Under the pieces are notes generated by a model. That model made no database searches, was not told the origin of the DNA, and was given only the letters and a program-made list of their open reading frames with translations. A DNA stretch of 64,000 nucleotides from UBA11591 sp040220895 (GTDB taxonomy: Bacteria; Bacteroidota; Bacteroidia; Flavobacteriales_E; Vicingaceae): assembly GCA_040220895.1 (NCBI GenBank), contig JAVJVY010000020.1, positions 124,001 to 188,000 on the forward strand. Reading direction: 5' to 3'. The translations under genes were made by a program, and so were the position numbers. Every line of letters begins with the position of its first letter. The stretch's first letter is position 1. Positions 15,287-24,844 of this stretch are shown piece after piece.

Positions 15287-18154
15287 TTACATTTTGAATT
15301 CCTTTAGCTTGATGTTATCCGCATCCAGCTCTTTCACTTTCCCGTAACCAAGTTTTTCAAGTCGTTTTTTAACCACATAGGAATTACCTACAACCAAAAT
15401 GACCATGTTCTCCGTTTTGAGTTGCTCCCTGGCTAGTTTGTCAATTTCAGCCTTGGTTAAGTTCGTGACAATGTCTGATTGCTGTTTCACAAAATCATCG
15501 GGAAGGTCATATCGAACAATTCGATCAAGGAAACGCCCCTTCTGCATGCTGGTCTCATAATTAAGGATATCACTTTGTAAAATGGCGCTTTTGGTGAATT
15601 CGAGTTCAGCATCCGTTATTCCGTTCTCTCGATAGTTATTGATCTCTTTCATGAATTCAACAATCGAACTGTCCGTGGCACTCGCCCTGACACTGGCACC
15701 GGCAGCATATGGACCTCTGTACTCAGAACCCATGAAGTTGGAACGTGCGCCATAGGTAAAGCCTTTGTCCTCTCTCAAGTTTAAATTGATCCTACTGTTG
15801 AAATTTCCTCCCAGCGCAAAATTCATCACATTGCTTTTGAAGTAAATACCATTGTAATCATAGGCATGAGCGAGGTATCCAATTCTGATCTGTGACTGAG
15901 GTGCAGCCGGTTTATCGATCAACAAAACCTGTGGGCCTTCATAGGTTGGAAAAGCACCGATCTCGGGCATCTTGACTTCTTTCTTGGCCCAATTATTTAA
16001 GAATTGAATCTTAGACAGGATTTCCTTCTCACCCATGGCCCCGACCAAAATGATGTTGGTCATGTTGGGGGCATAATTCTCGGTATAGAAACGTTTCACG
16101 TCTTCCAATTTAATCGCATCAACCGTTTCATAGGTTCCTGTATAGAAGCGACCAAGTACGGTATTCCCATACATTAAGTTGGCAAAGGCTTTACTTGCGA
16201 TCAAAGCCGAATTGGTACGTTGATTCTTTATGCCTTCCAATACTTGCTTCTTAACACGTTTAAAGTCTTCCTCCGTAATTTTGGATCTTAGGAGTCTCTC
16301 CTCCAATAACTTCATGGTGGCATCAAAATTTTCCGGACGGCATTCGATGAACACATTGGTCTCGTCATTGCCATTTACAGCAACTTCAATGGTGCTTCCC
16401 AGTCGATTCAGTTCAGCACTAAATTCCTCTGTTGTGTAATTCTCAGTGGCCTCGTTCATAAGTGCTGCTGTTAAAAAAGCCGTGCCATCCTTAAAACCAT
16501 TTTCGTCAAGAATGTGACCACCTTTGATCGATATCATCATATACTGAACGGGTAATGAAGCATTTTTAGTTCCAATGATGCTTATGTCATTGGCAAGTTT
16601 AGATTTAAAATATTCAGGAATGATGGCTGGCTTCGGTGCACCTGTTTTTGGCCGAGCCGAGCGATCAAAATCATCATTGGCCTTGACATATTTCAACCCA
16701 GCGTACTCTGGTGGGTCAGTATAATTAGCCTGCGCATACGGATTGTTGCTTTTCTTTTCAAAATCCTCTTCACCCGGTTGAGGCGTTCGCCTTACCACAT
16801 TTGTGATAACGGCCTTTTTCCCTTTTAGGTACTTATTGTACACACGAATCAGGTCTTCTTTGCTTACCTCATCATATCGCTTCAATTCGTCTTCTAGATT
16901 GTAAGGACGCCCAACTAGCATATGCCATTGGCTCAATTGAGCAGCTTTTCCCAATAAACTCTCGTATCCAGAAATAATCTGGGTTTTCATGACTTCTTTT
17001 GCCTGAACCAATTTATCGTCAATCGCACTGGTCAATAGCACATCGGTCTCAAATTCAGACAAAGTGCTTCTGATCAATTTTTCGGTTTCCTCCAAGGTTT
17101 CAGTTGGATAAGCGTAGACCTGAATGGTAAATTCACCCGATAACTCAAAACACGGATTTACCACAAAAGCCTGAATTGCCTTCTCTGACTTAATGAAGTT
17201 CTTGTAAAAGATGGAGTTATTTCCTTGACCCATAATTCCTGCCAGCATATCAAGTGCAGGTTCGTCGCGGTGATAATTCGGTACCGAAGGATAAACGAAT
17301 TGCGTCAATGGAAGGAAAATATCATCTTCAATTGTGCTGTATTTGTCATTAGGGATGATAGGCCTGGGCAAAATTTGTTTCTTGACTACAGGACCTTCTT
17401 TTATACCGCCAAAATATTTTTCTACCATTTTGAGCGTATTTTCTTTTTCAAAGTCACCGGCTATGATCAATATGGCATTATTTGGGCCATACCAGCGCAA
17501 AAAGAAGTTCTTCAAATCCTGCTCCGAGGCGCGGTCAAGATCATCCGTATAACCAATGGTCGGCCAGCTGTAGGCATGTCCTGATGGATAAAGATTTTGA
17601 TCCGTCACCTCACCTAGCGTGCCATAAGGTCTGCTGAGGTAATTTTGTCCCTTTTCGTTCTTAACCGTGGACCGTTGATTTTCGAATGACTTCTGAGTAA
17701 CGGCATCAAGGAGAAATCCCATTCTGTCTGCCTCCAACCATAATGCAGTTTCCAGATAATTTGCTGGAAGGGTCTCGAAATAGTTTGTGCGATCTCGGTT
17801 CGTGGTTCCGTTCATGTTTCCACCTGCCTCTTGAACAATACGAAAATGTTCTTCCTCTTCAACATGGTCGCTCCCCTGGAACATCATGTGTTCAAAGAAA
17901 TGGGCAAAGCCCGATTTACCAGGAGTTTCTCTTGCCGAACCAACATGGTATGTCACATTAACATGGACAATTGGATCCTCATGATCCTCGTGTAGGATAA
18001 CAGTAAGACCGTTATTCAATTTGTACTTCTGGTAAGGAATGACGAGCTTGCCTTCCTCCTGCTTAACTTCTTCAACCAGGGTGGGTTGCGCTAATAATAA
18101 GCTCCCGCCAATTAATGAAAGCACAAAAAGGAGTAAAAACGATTTCATATTCAT
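15287..18154 (-). CDS. M16 family zinc metallopeptidase, two-lobe form
   Basis: 955 residues from the chosen start. Signal peptide in the first 22 residues (ending SLLLAQ), then two M16 halves in one chain. The N-terminal half holds the inverted zinc motif HxxEH at H85-E88-H89 (HFFEHMMF), with the third ligand expected in the following ENQRSTVKNE helix. The C-terminal half replaces this motif with TAALMNEATENY, so it is the usual inactive lobe that closes over the substrate. Such enzymes degrade peptides in the periplasm. An ATG 60 bp further upstream exists, but it lies upstream of a perfect TTTG-N19-TATATTTG promoter (18181-18211), so the start at 18154 is favoured; ATG at 18148 is also possible. 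The gene is followed by a terminator. Confidence 0.9.
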   Translation of the reverse strand: MNMKSFLLLFVLSLIGGSLLLAQPTLVEEVKQEEGKLVIPYQKYKLNNGLTVILHEDHEDPIVHVNVTYHVGSARETPGKSGFAHFFEHMMFQGSDHVEEEEHFRIVQEAGGNMNGTTNRDRTNYFETLPANYLETALWLEADRMGFLLDAVTQKSFENQRSTVKNEKGQNYLSRPYGTLGEVTDQNLYPSGHAYSWPTIGYTDDLDRASEQDLKNFFLRWYGPNNAILIIAGDFEKENTLKMVEKYFGGIKEGPVVKKQILPRPIIPNDKYSTIEDDIFLPLTQFVYPSVPNYHRDEPALDMLAGIMGQGNNSIFYKNFIKSEKAIQAFVVNPCFELSGEFTIQVYAYPTETLEETEKLIRSTLSEFETDVLLTSAIDDKLVQAKEVMKTQIISGYESLLGKAAQLSQWHMLVGRPYNLEDELKRYDEVSKEDLIRVYNKYLKGKKAVITNVVRRTPQPGEEDFEKKSNNPYAQANYTDPPEYAGLKYVKANDDFDRSARPKTGAPKPAIIPEYFKSKLANDISIIGTKNASLPVQYMMISIKGGHILDENGFKDGTAFLTAALMNEATENYTTEEFSAELNRLGSTIEVAVNGNDETNVFIECRPENFDATMKLLEERLLRSKITEEDFKRVKKQVLEGIKNQRTNSALIASKAFANLMYGNTVLGRFYTGTYETVDAIKLEDVKRFYTENYAPNMTNIILVGAMGEKEILSKIQFLNNWAKKEVKMPEIGAFPTYEGPQVLLIDKPAAPQSQIRIGYLAHAYDYNGIYFKSNVMNFALGGNFNSRINLNLREDKGFTYGARSNFMGSEYRGPYAAGASVRASATDSSIVEFMKEINNYRENGITDAELEFTKSAILQSDILNYETSMQKGRFLDRIVRYDLPDDFVKQQSDIVTNLTKAEIDKLAREQLKTENMVILVVGNSYVVKKRLEKLGYGKVKELDADNIKLKEFKM

Positions 18155-18180
18155 AATATCAAGTTTAAAATTTCGGAGGT

Positions 18181-18211
18181 CAAATATATTCAAAGCGCGG
18201 CTTGGCTCAAA
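18181..18211 (-). promoter_or_regulatory. Bacteroidota promoter TTTG-N19-TATATTTG of the M16 gene
   Basis: On the minus strand TTTG (18211-18208) and TATATTTG (18188-18181) are separated by 19 bp, exactly the -33/-7 arrangement known from Bacteroidota. It lies 27 bp upstream of the preferred start at 18154 and is the best full promoter match in the window. Confidence 0.7.
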
Positions 18212-18277
18212 CAAAAGGTAAATATTCTACCTTCTTTTTACATAAACGCGAAAATAAGTTGTTAGACGGTGTTGCAA

Positions 18278-19447
18278 TTAATTGTCCAATATTTCACTGA
18301 TGCGTTTATATCCGGCATCGTTACCTGTTCGGGAATACAGGTTCTTAAGTGATGTCATTGTGGCCCTGTCATGCGGATCCAATTCATTGGCCTTTTCGAG
18401 ATAAGGCAATGAAAGATCGAAAAAAGACTTGGACTTCTGCTCTGCTTCTTTGAATTCCGCTACTTGAGACTCACTGTAGTTCGCTGCCTTATCGACATAC
18501 TCCACCCCCTTGTTAAAGTACAGGGCACCTAGGTTATAATTGGACCCAAAATCATTAGGACTTATTTCGAGTGCCTTCAAATAAGCATCCCTGGCCTTTT
18601 CCCACTCGCCTTGCTTATCCAGAAGAGTTCCTCGAGCAAAAAATAATTGGGCATTATCGGGCATTTCAGAAATAGCTTCATTCAGGTTATTCAATGCACG
18701 ATCTGTCTCTCCACTTTGCAGGTAAAAATTCAGTTCATCTATGATCAAGTCCTGATTCCGTGGATAGAGTTTTCTACCTGACATAATTGCCTGGAGTGCC
18801 TTAGCTGTATCACCGAGATTAAGATTTGCCTCTGACAAAAAATGAAAGATCCTGGCTTCGTTATATCCTATGTCGATCAGACCCTCGTAGTACATAGCGG
18901 CTTTGCTATAATTTTTGATCTTTTCAGATGCCAAAGCTGCATTGTAAAGGGCCGTTGAGTCGGTTTTTCCAAATTTGTGAGAAATCTGAATGGAACGCTC
19001 AAAATCATTTAGGGCAGATTCAAATTCCTTCACATTAAAGTATTCTGCTCCACGAAGCAAATACAAGTTGGCTATAACGCTCATTTTGGGCTCTACTTCC
19101 TTTTTATAACGATCCTTTTCATCGTATTCCAAGGCTTTTTCGTAGGATTCATGGGCCAGATCAAGGGCAGTTGGAGAAAGCGCTTTACAAGCAGGGTCCT
19201 GACTTATATAGACATTGTAATAGATATTTCCCCTATAATACCAGGTCTTAGCCCATGCAATGGTCTTTTCATCGGTCAGTGACATTTCGATGGCTTGTAC
19301 CGCTTTGCCCAATTCTTTACAATCCAGACTCTGAGTGTAGGAAAGCTCGTAATTATAGGCCGCCAATACTTTTGACTTTTGGGCATACATGGTAGCGGGA
19401 CACAAAAGTGCCATGCAACAAAATAGTTGACTTGCTTTATTCCTCAT
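18278..19447 (-). CDS. Exported TPR-repeat protein, coupled to gyrA
   Basis: 389 residues from the ATG at 19447, which overlaps the last 11 bp of gyrA (ATGAGGAATAA). An ATG 27 bp further upstream is possible, but the nearer one gives a compact signal peptide (MRNKASQLFCCMALL...TMYAQ). The mature protein is built of tetratricopeptide repeats, such as NAQLFFARGTLLDKQGEWEKARDAYLKALEISPNDFGSNYNLGALY. It shares its C-terminal layout (LYFNKGVEYVDKAANYSE) with the TPR protein at 13932-15164. The overlap with gyrA points to translational coupling. Its role is unknown; a periplasmic scaffold is likely. Confidence 0.8.
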   Translation of the reverse strand: MRNKASQLFCCMALLCPATMYAQKSKVLAAYNYELSYTQSLDCKELGKAVQAIEMSLTDEKTIAWAKTWYYRGNIYYNVYISQDPACKALSPTALDLAHESYEKALEYDEKDRYKKEVEPKMSVIANLYLLRGAEYFNVKEFESALNDFERSIQISHKFGKTDSTALYNAALASEKIKNYSKAAMYYEGLIDIGYNEARIFHFLSEANLNLGDTAKALQAIMSGRKLYPRNQDLIIDELNFYLQSGETDRALNNLNEAISEMPDNAQLFFARGTLLDKQGEWEKARDAYLKALEISPNDFGSNYNLGALYFNKGVEYVDKAANYSESQVAEFKEAEQKSKSFFDLSLPYLEKANELDPHDRATMTSLKNLYSRTGNDAGYKRISEILDN

Positions 19448-21974
19448 TACCCTCCGGAGCGTCGTTTTCATCATTTAAATCGGCGTTTTCTCCTGCATCA
19501 TCTCTCAGCTCAATGCCATCATTATCATCTTCATCCAGGTCCCTCTCTACCTTGGCCACGGCGGCTATTGTATCGCCCGCCTTAAGATTTATCAATCTTA
19601 CGCCTTGAGTAGCCCTTCCCATCACACGTATGCCAATCATGGAAATCCTGATCAATATACCGGACTTGTTGATGATCATCAGATCGTCCTGATCTGTAAC
19701 GTTTCGAATGGAAATTAGATTTCCTGTTTTCTCGGTAACGTTAATGGTTTTAACACCTTTACCTCCTCTGTTGGTCACCCGATAATCTTCAATGGCGCTT
19801 CTCTTACCGTATCCATGTTCAGAAACGACCAACACCGTGGATTCAAGGTCAGAAACGGTGATCATTCCAATAACTTCATCTTTTGGGCCACCAAGGGTAA
19901 TTCCCCTAACTCCCGAAGCCGTCCTTCCCATCGGCCTGACTTTTTCCTCGTTGAAACGAATAGCCCTGCCTGATTTAAGCGCCAACATGATCTCATCCTG
20001 ACCAGAGGTTAAACGCACTTCCAATAATTCATCTTTTTCCCTGATATTGATGGCATTGATGCCATTTGCACGCGGGCGTGAATAAGCTTCCAAAGTGGTC
20101 TTTTTAATTACGCCCAATTTCGTGGCCATGATAATGAAATTGTTTTGGACGTAATCTTCGTCTTTCAGGTCCTTGACATTTATATATGCCTTGACCTTAT
20201 CATCGGATTCGATGTTTATAAGGTTCTGGATCGGTCTACCTTTTGAGTTCTTCTGACCTTCGGGTATCTCAAAAACACGCATCCAGAAACATTTCCCCTT
20301 TTCTGTAAATACCAATAAATAGTTGTGCGTTGTTGCAACGAACAAATGTGCCAGGAAGTCTTCGTCTCGGGTAGAGCTGCCTTTTGAACCCTTTCCTCCC
20401 CTACCCTGTAATCGGTATTCAGATAGTTGGGTTCTTTTCATGTATCCCATGTGAGAGATAGTGATTACAACTTCTTCGTCCGGAATCATGTCTTCGATCC
20501 TGAAATCTTCGGCCGCGTATTCTATCAGCGAGCGGCGCTCATCCCCGTATTTATCTTTGATCTCAATAAGCTCATCTTTAATGATCTGCATCCTTATATC
20601 TTCGTTTTCAAGGATCTCTTTCAACCGGTTGATAAGCGCCATGACTTCGGCATGTTCTTCTTTCAGCTTATCAATTTCCAGTCCGGTAAGCTTCTGTAGT
20701 CGTAACTCAAGAATGGCCTTGGCTTGTATTTCTGAAAGCTCAAATTTCTCCATCAAGCCACTGCGCGCATCGTCTACGGTCCTAGATGATCTGATAAGCT
20801 TAATCACCGCATCCAGGTTATTGATGGCAATGATCAGTCCTTCGAGTACATGCGCGCGTTCTTCGGCCTTGCGCAATTCATATGTAGTTCTTCGAATGAC
20901 AACTTCGTGCCTGAATTCGATGAAATTGGAAATTAGGTCTTTTAAATTCAGGAGCTCCGGCCTGCCGTTTACAAGTGCAATGTTGTTAACGCTGAACGAA
21001 CTCTGAAGTGGTGTATACTTGTATAGATTGTTTAGAACGACATTGGGGATGGCATCTCTCTTGAGTTCGTAAACAATGCGCATTCCATTTCGGTCGGATT
21101 CGTCGCGAATATCATGGATACCTTCCAATTTCTTGTCATTCACCAATTCGGCCGTTCTTCTGATCATCTCTGCCTTATTCACCAGGTATGGGATTTCAGT
21201 AGCGATAATGACTTCCCTACCGGTAGCATTGGTCTCAAAAAGTGTTTTTCCGCGGAGCACAATTCGCCCTTTCCCAGTCTCAAAGGCACTTTTTACGCCT
21301 TCATAACCGTAAATCGTTCCACCGGTGGGAAAATCTGGTGCCTTAATCACTTTTAGGAGGTCTTCCATTTGCACATCTTTGTTGTCGACGTACATAATCA
21401 GACCATCGATGATCTCCGAAAGGTTGTGAGGAGCCATATTAGTGGCCATACCAACAGCAATTCCCGATGTCCCGTTTACCAATAGATTTGGAATTCGGGT
21501 GGGTAGCACAGTTGGCTCTTCCAGGGTATCATCAAAATTTAACCTAAAATCGACGGTTTCTTTATCGATGTCTCCCAGCATTTCCTCCGAAAGCTTTTTT
21601 AATCTCGCTTCGGTGTAACGCATGGCAGCCGGACTGTCACCATCAACGGATCCAAAGTTGCCCTGACCTTCAACCAACATGTACCTCAGACTCCATTCTT
21701 GAGCCATGCGAACCATGGTGTCGTAAACAGCCGTATCACCATGTGGGTGGTACTTACCCAAAACTTCCCCAACAATACGAGCCGATTTTTTATAAGGTCT
21801 GTTTGAGTAAACACCCAGATCCATCATTCCGTAAAGAATTCGCCGGTGAACAGGTTTAAGACCATCGCGCACATCGGGTAAGGCCCGTGAAACGATGACC
21901 GACATCGAATAGTCAATGTAGGCGGATTTCATTTCCTCTTCAATGTCTATCTGGACAATGCGATCTTCAGCCAT
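19437..21974 (-). CDS. gyrA: DNA gyrase subunit A
   Basis: 845 residues, the usual length. GyrA cuts and rejoins DNA in the A2B2 gyrase that introduces negative supercoils. The N-terminal part shows DYSMSVIVSRALPDVRDGLKPVHRR, the quinolone-resistance region GKYHPHGDTAVYD and the active-site tyrosine Y120 (AAMRYTE). The position equivalent to E. coli S83 is T81; D85 matches D87. The C-terminal pinwheel contains the GyrA box (QGRGGKG, in EYRLQGRGGKGSKG), which separates it from ParC. The final 40 residues are very acidic (DEDDNDG...EGNEE), a feature that tunes supercoiling in other gyrases. It heads a minus-strand unit with the TPR gene overlapping its stop codon. Confidence 0.97.
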   Translation of the reverse strand: MAEDRIVQIDIEEEMKSAYIDYSMSVIVSRALPDVRDGLKPVHRRILYGMMDLGVYSNRPYKKSARIVGEVLGKYHPHGDTAVYDTMVRMAQEWSLRYMLVEGQGNFGSVDGDSPAAMRYTEARLKKLSEEMLGDIDKETVDFRLNFDDTLEEPTVLPTRIPNLLVNGTSGIAVGMATNMAPHNLSEIIDGLIMYVDNKDVQMEDLLKVIKAPDFPTGGTIYGYEGVKSAFETGKGRIVLRGKTLFETNATGREVIIATEIPYLVNKAEMIRRTAELVNDKKLEGIHDIRDESDRNGMRIVYELKRDAIPNVVLNNLYKYTPLQSSFSVNNIALVNGRPELLNLKDLISNFIEFRHEVVIRRTTYELRKAEERAHVLEGLIIAINNLDAVIKLIRSSRTVDDARSGLMEKFELSEIQAKAILELRLQKLTGLEIDKLKEEHAEVMALINRLKEILENEDIRMQIIKDELIEIKDKYGDERRSLIEYAAEDFRIEDMIPDEEVVITISHMGYMKRTQLSEYRLQGRGGKGSKGSSTRDEDFLAHLFVATTHNYLLVFTEKGKCFWMRVFEIPEGQKNSKGRPIQNLINIESDDKVKAYINVKDLKDEDYVQNNFIIMATKLGVIKKTTLEAYSRPRANGINAINIREKDELLEVRLTSGQDEIMLALKSGRAIRFNEEKVRPMGRTASGVRGITLGGPKDEVIGMITVSDLESTVLVVSEHGYGKRSAIEDYRVTNRGGKGVKTINVTEKTGNLISIRNVTDQDDLMIINKSGILIRISMIGIRVMGRATQGVRLINLKAGDTIAAVAKVERDLDEDDNDGIELRDDAGENADLNDENDAPEGNEE

Positions 21975-22168
21975 AAAAGCGTAATTTCAGTGAAAGTTAT
22001 ATGATTGGTAAAGTCGCGCCAAATTAAGTAATATAAACAGGTCAGACACCAAAAAAACATGGGCTTTTACAAACAAATTTTTGTTAAAAATTTAGACATC
22101 CCGGAATGCTCAAATGATAGACCAAAGAATATTTTTGATTTATGCCCAATAAACCTAATTTAGCTCTG

Positions 22169-22202
22169 GTGCCAACTCAGGTAGTTTGGCACGGCATTTG
22201 AT
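22169..22202 (+). promoter_or_regulatory. Inverted repeat and sigma-54-like motif upstream of clpC
   Basis: GTGCCAA (22169-22175) and TTGGCAC (22186-22192) form a dyad. The right half continues as TTGGCACGGCATTTGAT, which fits the sigma-54 consensus except that the -12 GC is GA. The predicted start site would be at about 22213, directly before the clpC ATG at 22214, which is awkward, so an operator role for the dyad is at least as likely. Confidence 0.35.
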
Positions 22203-22213
22203 AATGTAAGAAC

Positions 22214-24748
22214 ATGGAAGCAAACTTTTCACCCAGGGTTAAAGACGTCATTACCTATAGTCGGGAAGAAGCACTAAGGCTGGGACACGACTACATCGGC
22301 ATTGAACATTTATTGTTGGGCATCATTCGCGAAGGGGATGGATCGGCAGTGAAAATCCTAAAATCATTGAACGTCAATTTGGTTGATCTGAGAAAAACCA
22401 TCGAGCAATCTGCCAAATTGGGTACAGGAAATTCCAATCAACTTACCAACATACCTTTGGTCAAACAGGCCGAAAAGGTGTTGAAAATTACTTACCTAGA
22501 GGCCAAATTATTCAAGAGTAGTTTGATCGGTACAGAACACTTATTACTATCCATTTTGAAAGACGAGGACAACATAGCGACCAAATCACTAAATCGATTC
22601 AACATAGATTACGACGCAGTTAAGGATGAACTTGAACTAATGAGTATGGGTGACAGCGACATCCAATCGAATATTCCCGGCAGTCAACCACCCGATGAGG
22701 ATGATGAAGACGAAGGAAAAGGCTTTTCGGGCGGAGGAAGCGGCCAGCGAAGGGCCGAGGGTAAGTCAAAAACACCTGTTCTGGATAATTTTGGCCGCGA
22801 CCTGACTACACTTGCCGAAGAAAATAAATTGGATCCAATTGTGGGCAGGGAAAAGGAAATAGAGCGTGTTTCACAGATATTAAGTCGGAGAAAAAAGAAC
22901 AACCCCGTTTTGATCGGTGATCCCGGCGTTGGAAAGTCGGCCATTGCTGAAGGGCTGGCCTTGAGAATTATTCAGAAAAAAGTATCAAGATTATTGTTCA
23001 ACAAACGAATTGTCACATTAGATCTGGCTTCACTGGTTGCGGGCACTAAATACCGCGGACAATTTGAGGAGCGGATGAAGGCCGTGATGAATGAATTGGA
23101 AAAGAGCCCGGACATCATTCTATTTATCGATGAAATTCACACCATCGTAGGCGCTGGAGGTGCATCTGGAAGTCTTGATGCTTCTAACATGTTCAAACCC
23201 GCACTGGCACGTGGTGAAATTCAATGCATCGGTGCTACAACACTGGATGAATACCGCCAATACATTGAGAAGGACGGCGCCCTTGAACGTAGGTTCCAGA
23301 AAGTTTTGGTCGATCCTACAACGGAAGAGGAAACAGTCGAGATATTGAACAACATTAAGTCGAAATACGAAGAACACCACAATGTGAATTACACGGAGGA
23401 AGCGATTAAAGCTTGCGTAAAATTGACCAATCGTTATATTTCGGACCGGCATCTTCCCGACAAAGCCATCGATGCTCTGGACGAAGCTGGTTCTAGGGTG
23501 CACATCACTAATATCAAGGTGCCCAAGAATATTATAGAGATCGAGAAATCCATCGAAGAGATCAAAAACGAGAAGAATCAAGTAGTTCGGTCCCAGAAAT
23601 ACGAAGAAGCGGCCAGGCTAAGAGATACAGAACGCCAATTGCAGGAAAGACTGGAGCAAGCTAAAAAAGATTGGGAAGAACAGACCCGCTCTCACAGGGA
23701 AACCGTCGACGAGCAAAACGTGGCAGAAGTAGTTGCGATGATGACCGGCATACCGATTCAACGTGTGGCTCAGAAAGAAAGCGAAAAGCTGATGACCATG
23801 TATGACGACATCCACGACAAACTCATAGGTCAGGATGAAGCCATTAAAAAGGTTGTTAAAGCCATTCAGCGCAACAGGGCCGGATTAAAGGACCCTAACA
23901 AGCCGATTGGTTCTTTCATATTTTTAGGACCCACTGGCGTAGGGAAAACCCAGCTGGCCAAAGTTCTGGGAAAATACTTGTTTGACAACGAAGACTCCAT
24001 TATTCGAATTGACATGAGTGAGTACATGGAAAAATTCGCTGTTTCCAGGTTGATAGGAGCACCTCCAGGATACGTGGGATATGAGGAAGGTGGTCAGCTT
24101 ACGGAAAAAGTTCGTAGAAGGCCTTATTCAGTCATATTATTGGATGAAATAGAAAAGGCACATCACGACGTTTACAACATTCTTTTACAAGTGCTTGACG
24201 ATGGACAGATCACCGATAGTTTAGGCAGAAGAGTGAGCTTTAAGAATACCATAATAATCATGACTTCCAATATTGGTGCTCGTCAACTAAAAGATTTTGG
24301 GCAGGGTGTGGGATTTGCGACAGCAGCGCGTCAGGAGACTTCTGAAGAATACAGCAAAGGTGTGATTGAGAACGCACTGAAAAAGACCTTTGCGCCAGAA
24401 TTTTTAAACAGGATCGACGACGTTATTATTTTCAATCACCTCGATCAGGAAAACATTCAGACCATTATCGACATCGAGCTCGAAGGTCTGTACAGGCGCA
24501 TAGACGACCTTGGCTTTAAAATCAAGATCACGACCGATGCGAAGGTCTACATTGCCAAGAAAGGATATGATCCGGACTTTGGCGCCAGGCCCTTGGCTAG
24601 AGCCATTCAGAAATACCTTGAGGATCCGCTTGCAGAGGAATTGATCAAGAACAAATTTGAAGAGGGATCCATCATTAATGTGAGTCTTTCTAAAAAAGAG
24701 GAAATCACTATAAAGGTGACTAAGCCCAGGAAAAAGAAAGATGCCTGA
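22214..24748 (+). CDS. clpC: ATP-dependent Clp protease ATP-binding subunit ClpC
   Basis: 844 residues. Unfolds substrate proteins and feeds them to the ClpP protease. Domains in order: double Clp-N repeat (about 3-145, with HDYIGIEHLLLGIIRE and GTEHLLLSILKDED), an acidic and glycine-rich linker (about 155-185), first AAA+ module with Walker A GDPGVGKS (235-242), a UVR segment (KYEEAARLRDTERQL, about 460-475) and second AAA+ module with Walker A GPTGVGKT (572-579) and the ClpB-D2 C-terminal domain. The UVR segment in the middle region marks ClpC rather than ClpA or ClpB. It is transcribed alone, divergent from gyrA, with a dyad just before the start. A basic tail (KPRKKKDA) ends the protein. 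Confidence 0.96.
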   Translation: MEANFSPRVKDVITYSREEALRLGHDYIGIEHLLLGIIREGDGSAVKILKSLNVNLVDLRKTIEQSAKLGTGNSNQLTNIPLVKQAEKVLKITYLEAKLFKSSLIGTEHLLLSILKDEDNIATKSLNRFNIDYDAVKDELELMSMGDSDIQSNIPGSQPPDEDDEDEGKGFSGGGSGQRRAEGKSKTPVLDNFGRDLTTLAEENKLDPIVGREKEIERVSQILSRRKKNNPVLIGDPGVGKSAIAEGLALRIIQKKVSRLLFNKRIVTLDLASLVAGTKYRGQFEERMKAVMNELEKSPDIILFIDEIHTIVGAGGASGSLDASNMFKPALARGEIQCIGATTLDEYRQYIEKDGALERRFQKVLVDPTTEEETVEILNNIKSKYEEHHNVNYTEEAIKACVKLTNRYISDRHLPDKAIDALDEAGSRVHITNIKVPKNIIEIEKSIEEIKNEKNQVVRSQKYEEAARLRDTERQLQERLEQAKKDWEEQTRSHRETVDEQNVAEVVAMMTGIPIQRVAQKESEKLMTMYDDIHDKLIGQDEAIKKVVKAIQRNRAGLKDPNKPIGSFIFLGPTGVGKTQLAKVLGKYLFDNEDSIIRIDMSEYMEKFAVSRLIGAPPGYVGYEEGGQLTEKVRRRPYSVILLDEIEKAHHDVYNILLQVLDDGQITDSLGRRVSFKNTIIIMTSNIGARQLKDFGQGVGFATAARQETSEEYSKGVIENALKKTFAPEFLNRIDDVIIFNHLDQENIQTIIDIELEGLYRRIDDLGFKIKITTDAKVYIAKKGYDPDFGARPLARAIQKYLEDPLAEELIKNKFEEGSIINVSLSKKEEITIKVTKPRKKKDA

Positions 24749-24844
24749 GAGATTAGTGAGCTCTGAGTGTTGATTTTTGATCTCTGATTGTAGTAGTAAG
24801 GGCTAATTCTTATTGAATAGTTGCCTCTTCAGTATTGTACCATC

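Noticed and set aside
20461..21006. 181-residue plus-strand open frame inside gyrA
   Set aside because: Serine-rich shadow of the gyrA reading frame; gyrA is certain from its motifs.
19437..21974. ParC instead of GyrA
   Set aside because: A clear GyrA box (QGRGGKG) and the long acidic C-terminus favour GyrA.
23120..23581. 153-residue minus-strand open frame inside clpC
   Set aside because: The plus-strand frame carries all ClpC motifs; the antisense frame shows none.
24749..24800. Terminator after clpC from AGAGAT/ATCTCT pairing
   Set aside because: The stem is only 6 bp with a loop of more than 20 bases and no T-run follows; degenerate TGATTTTTGAT-like words explain the pairing.
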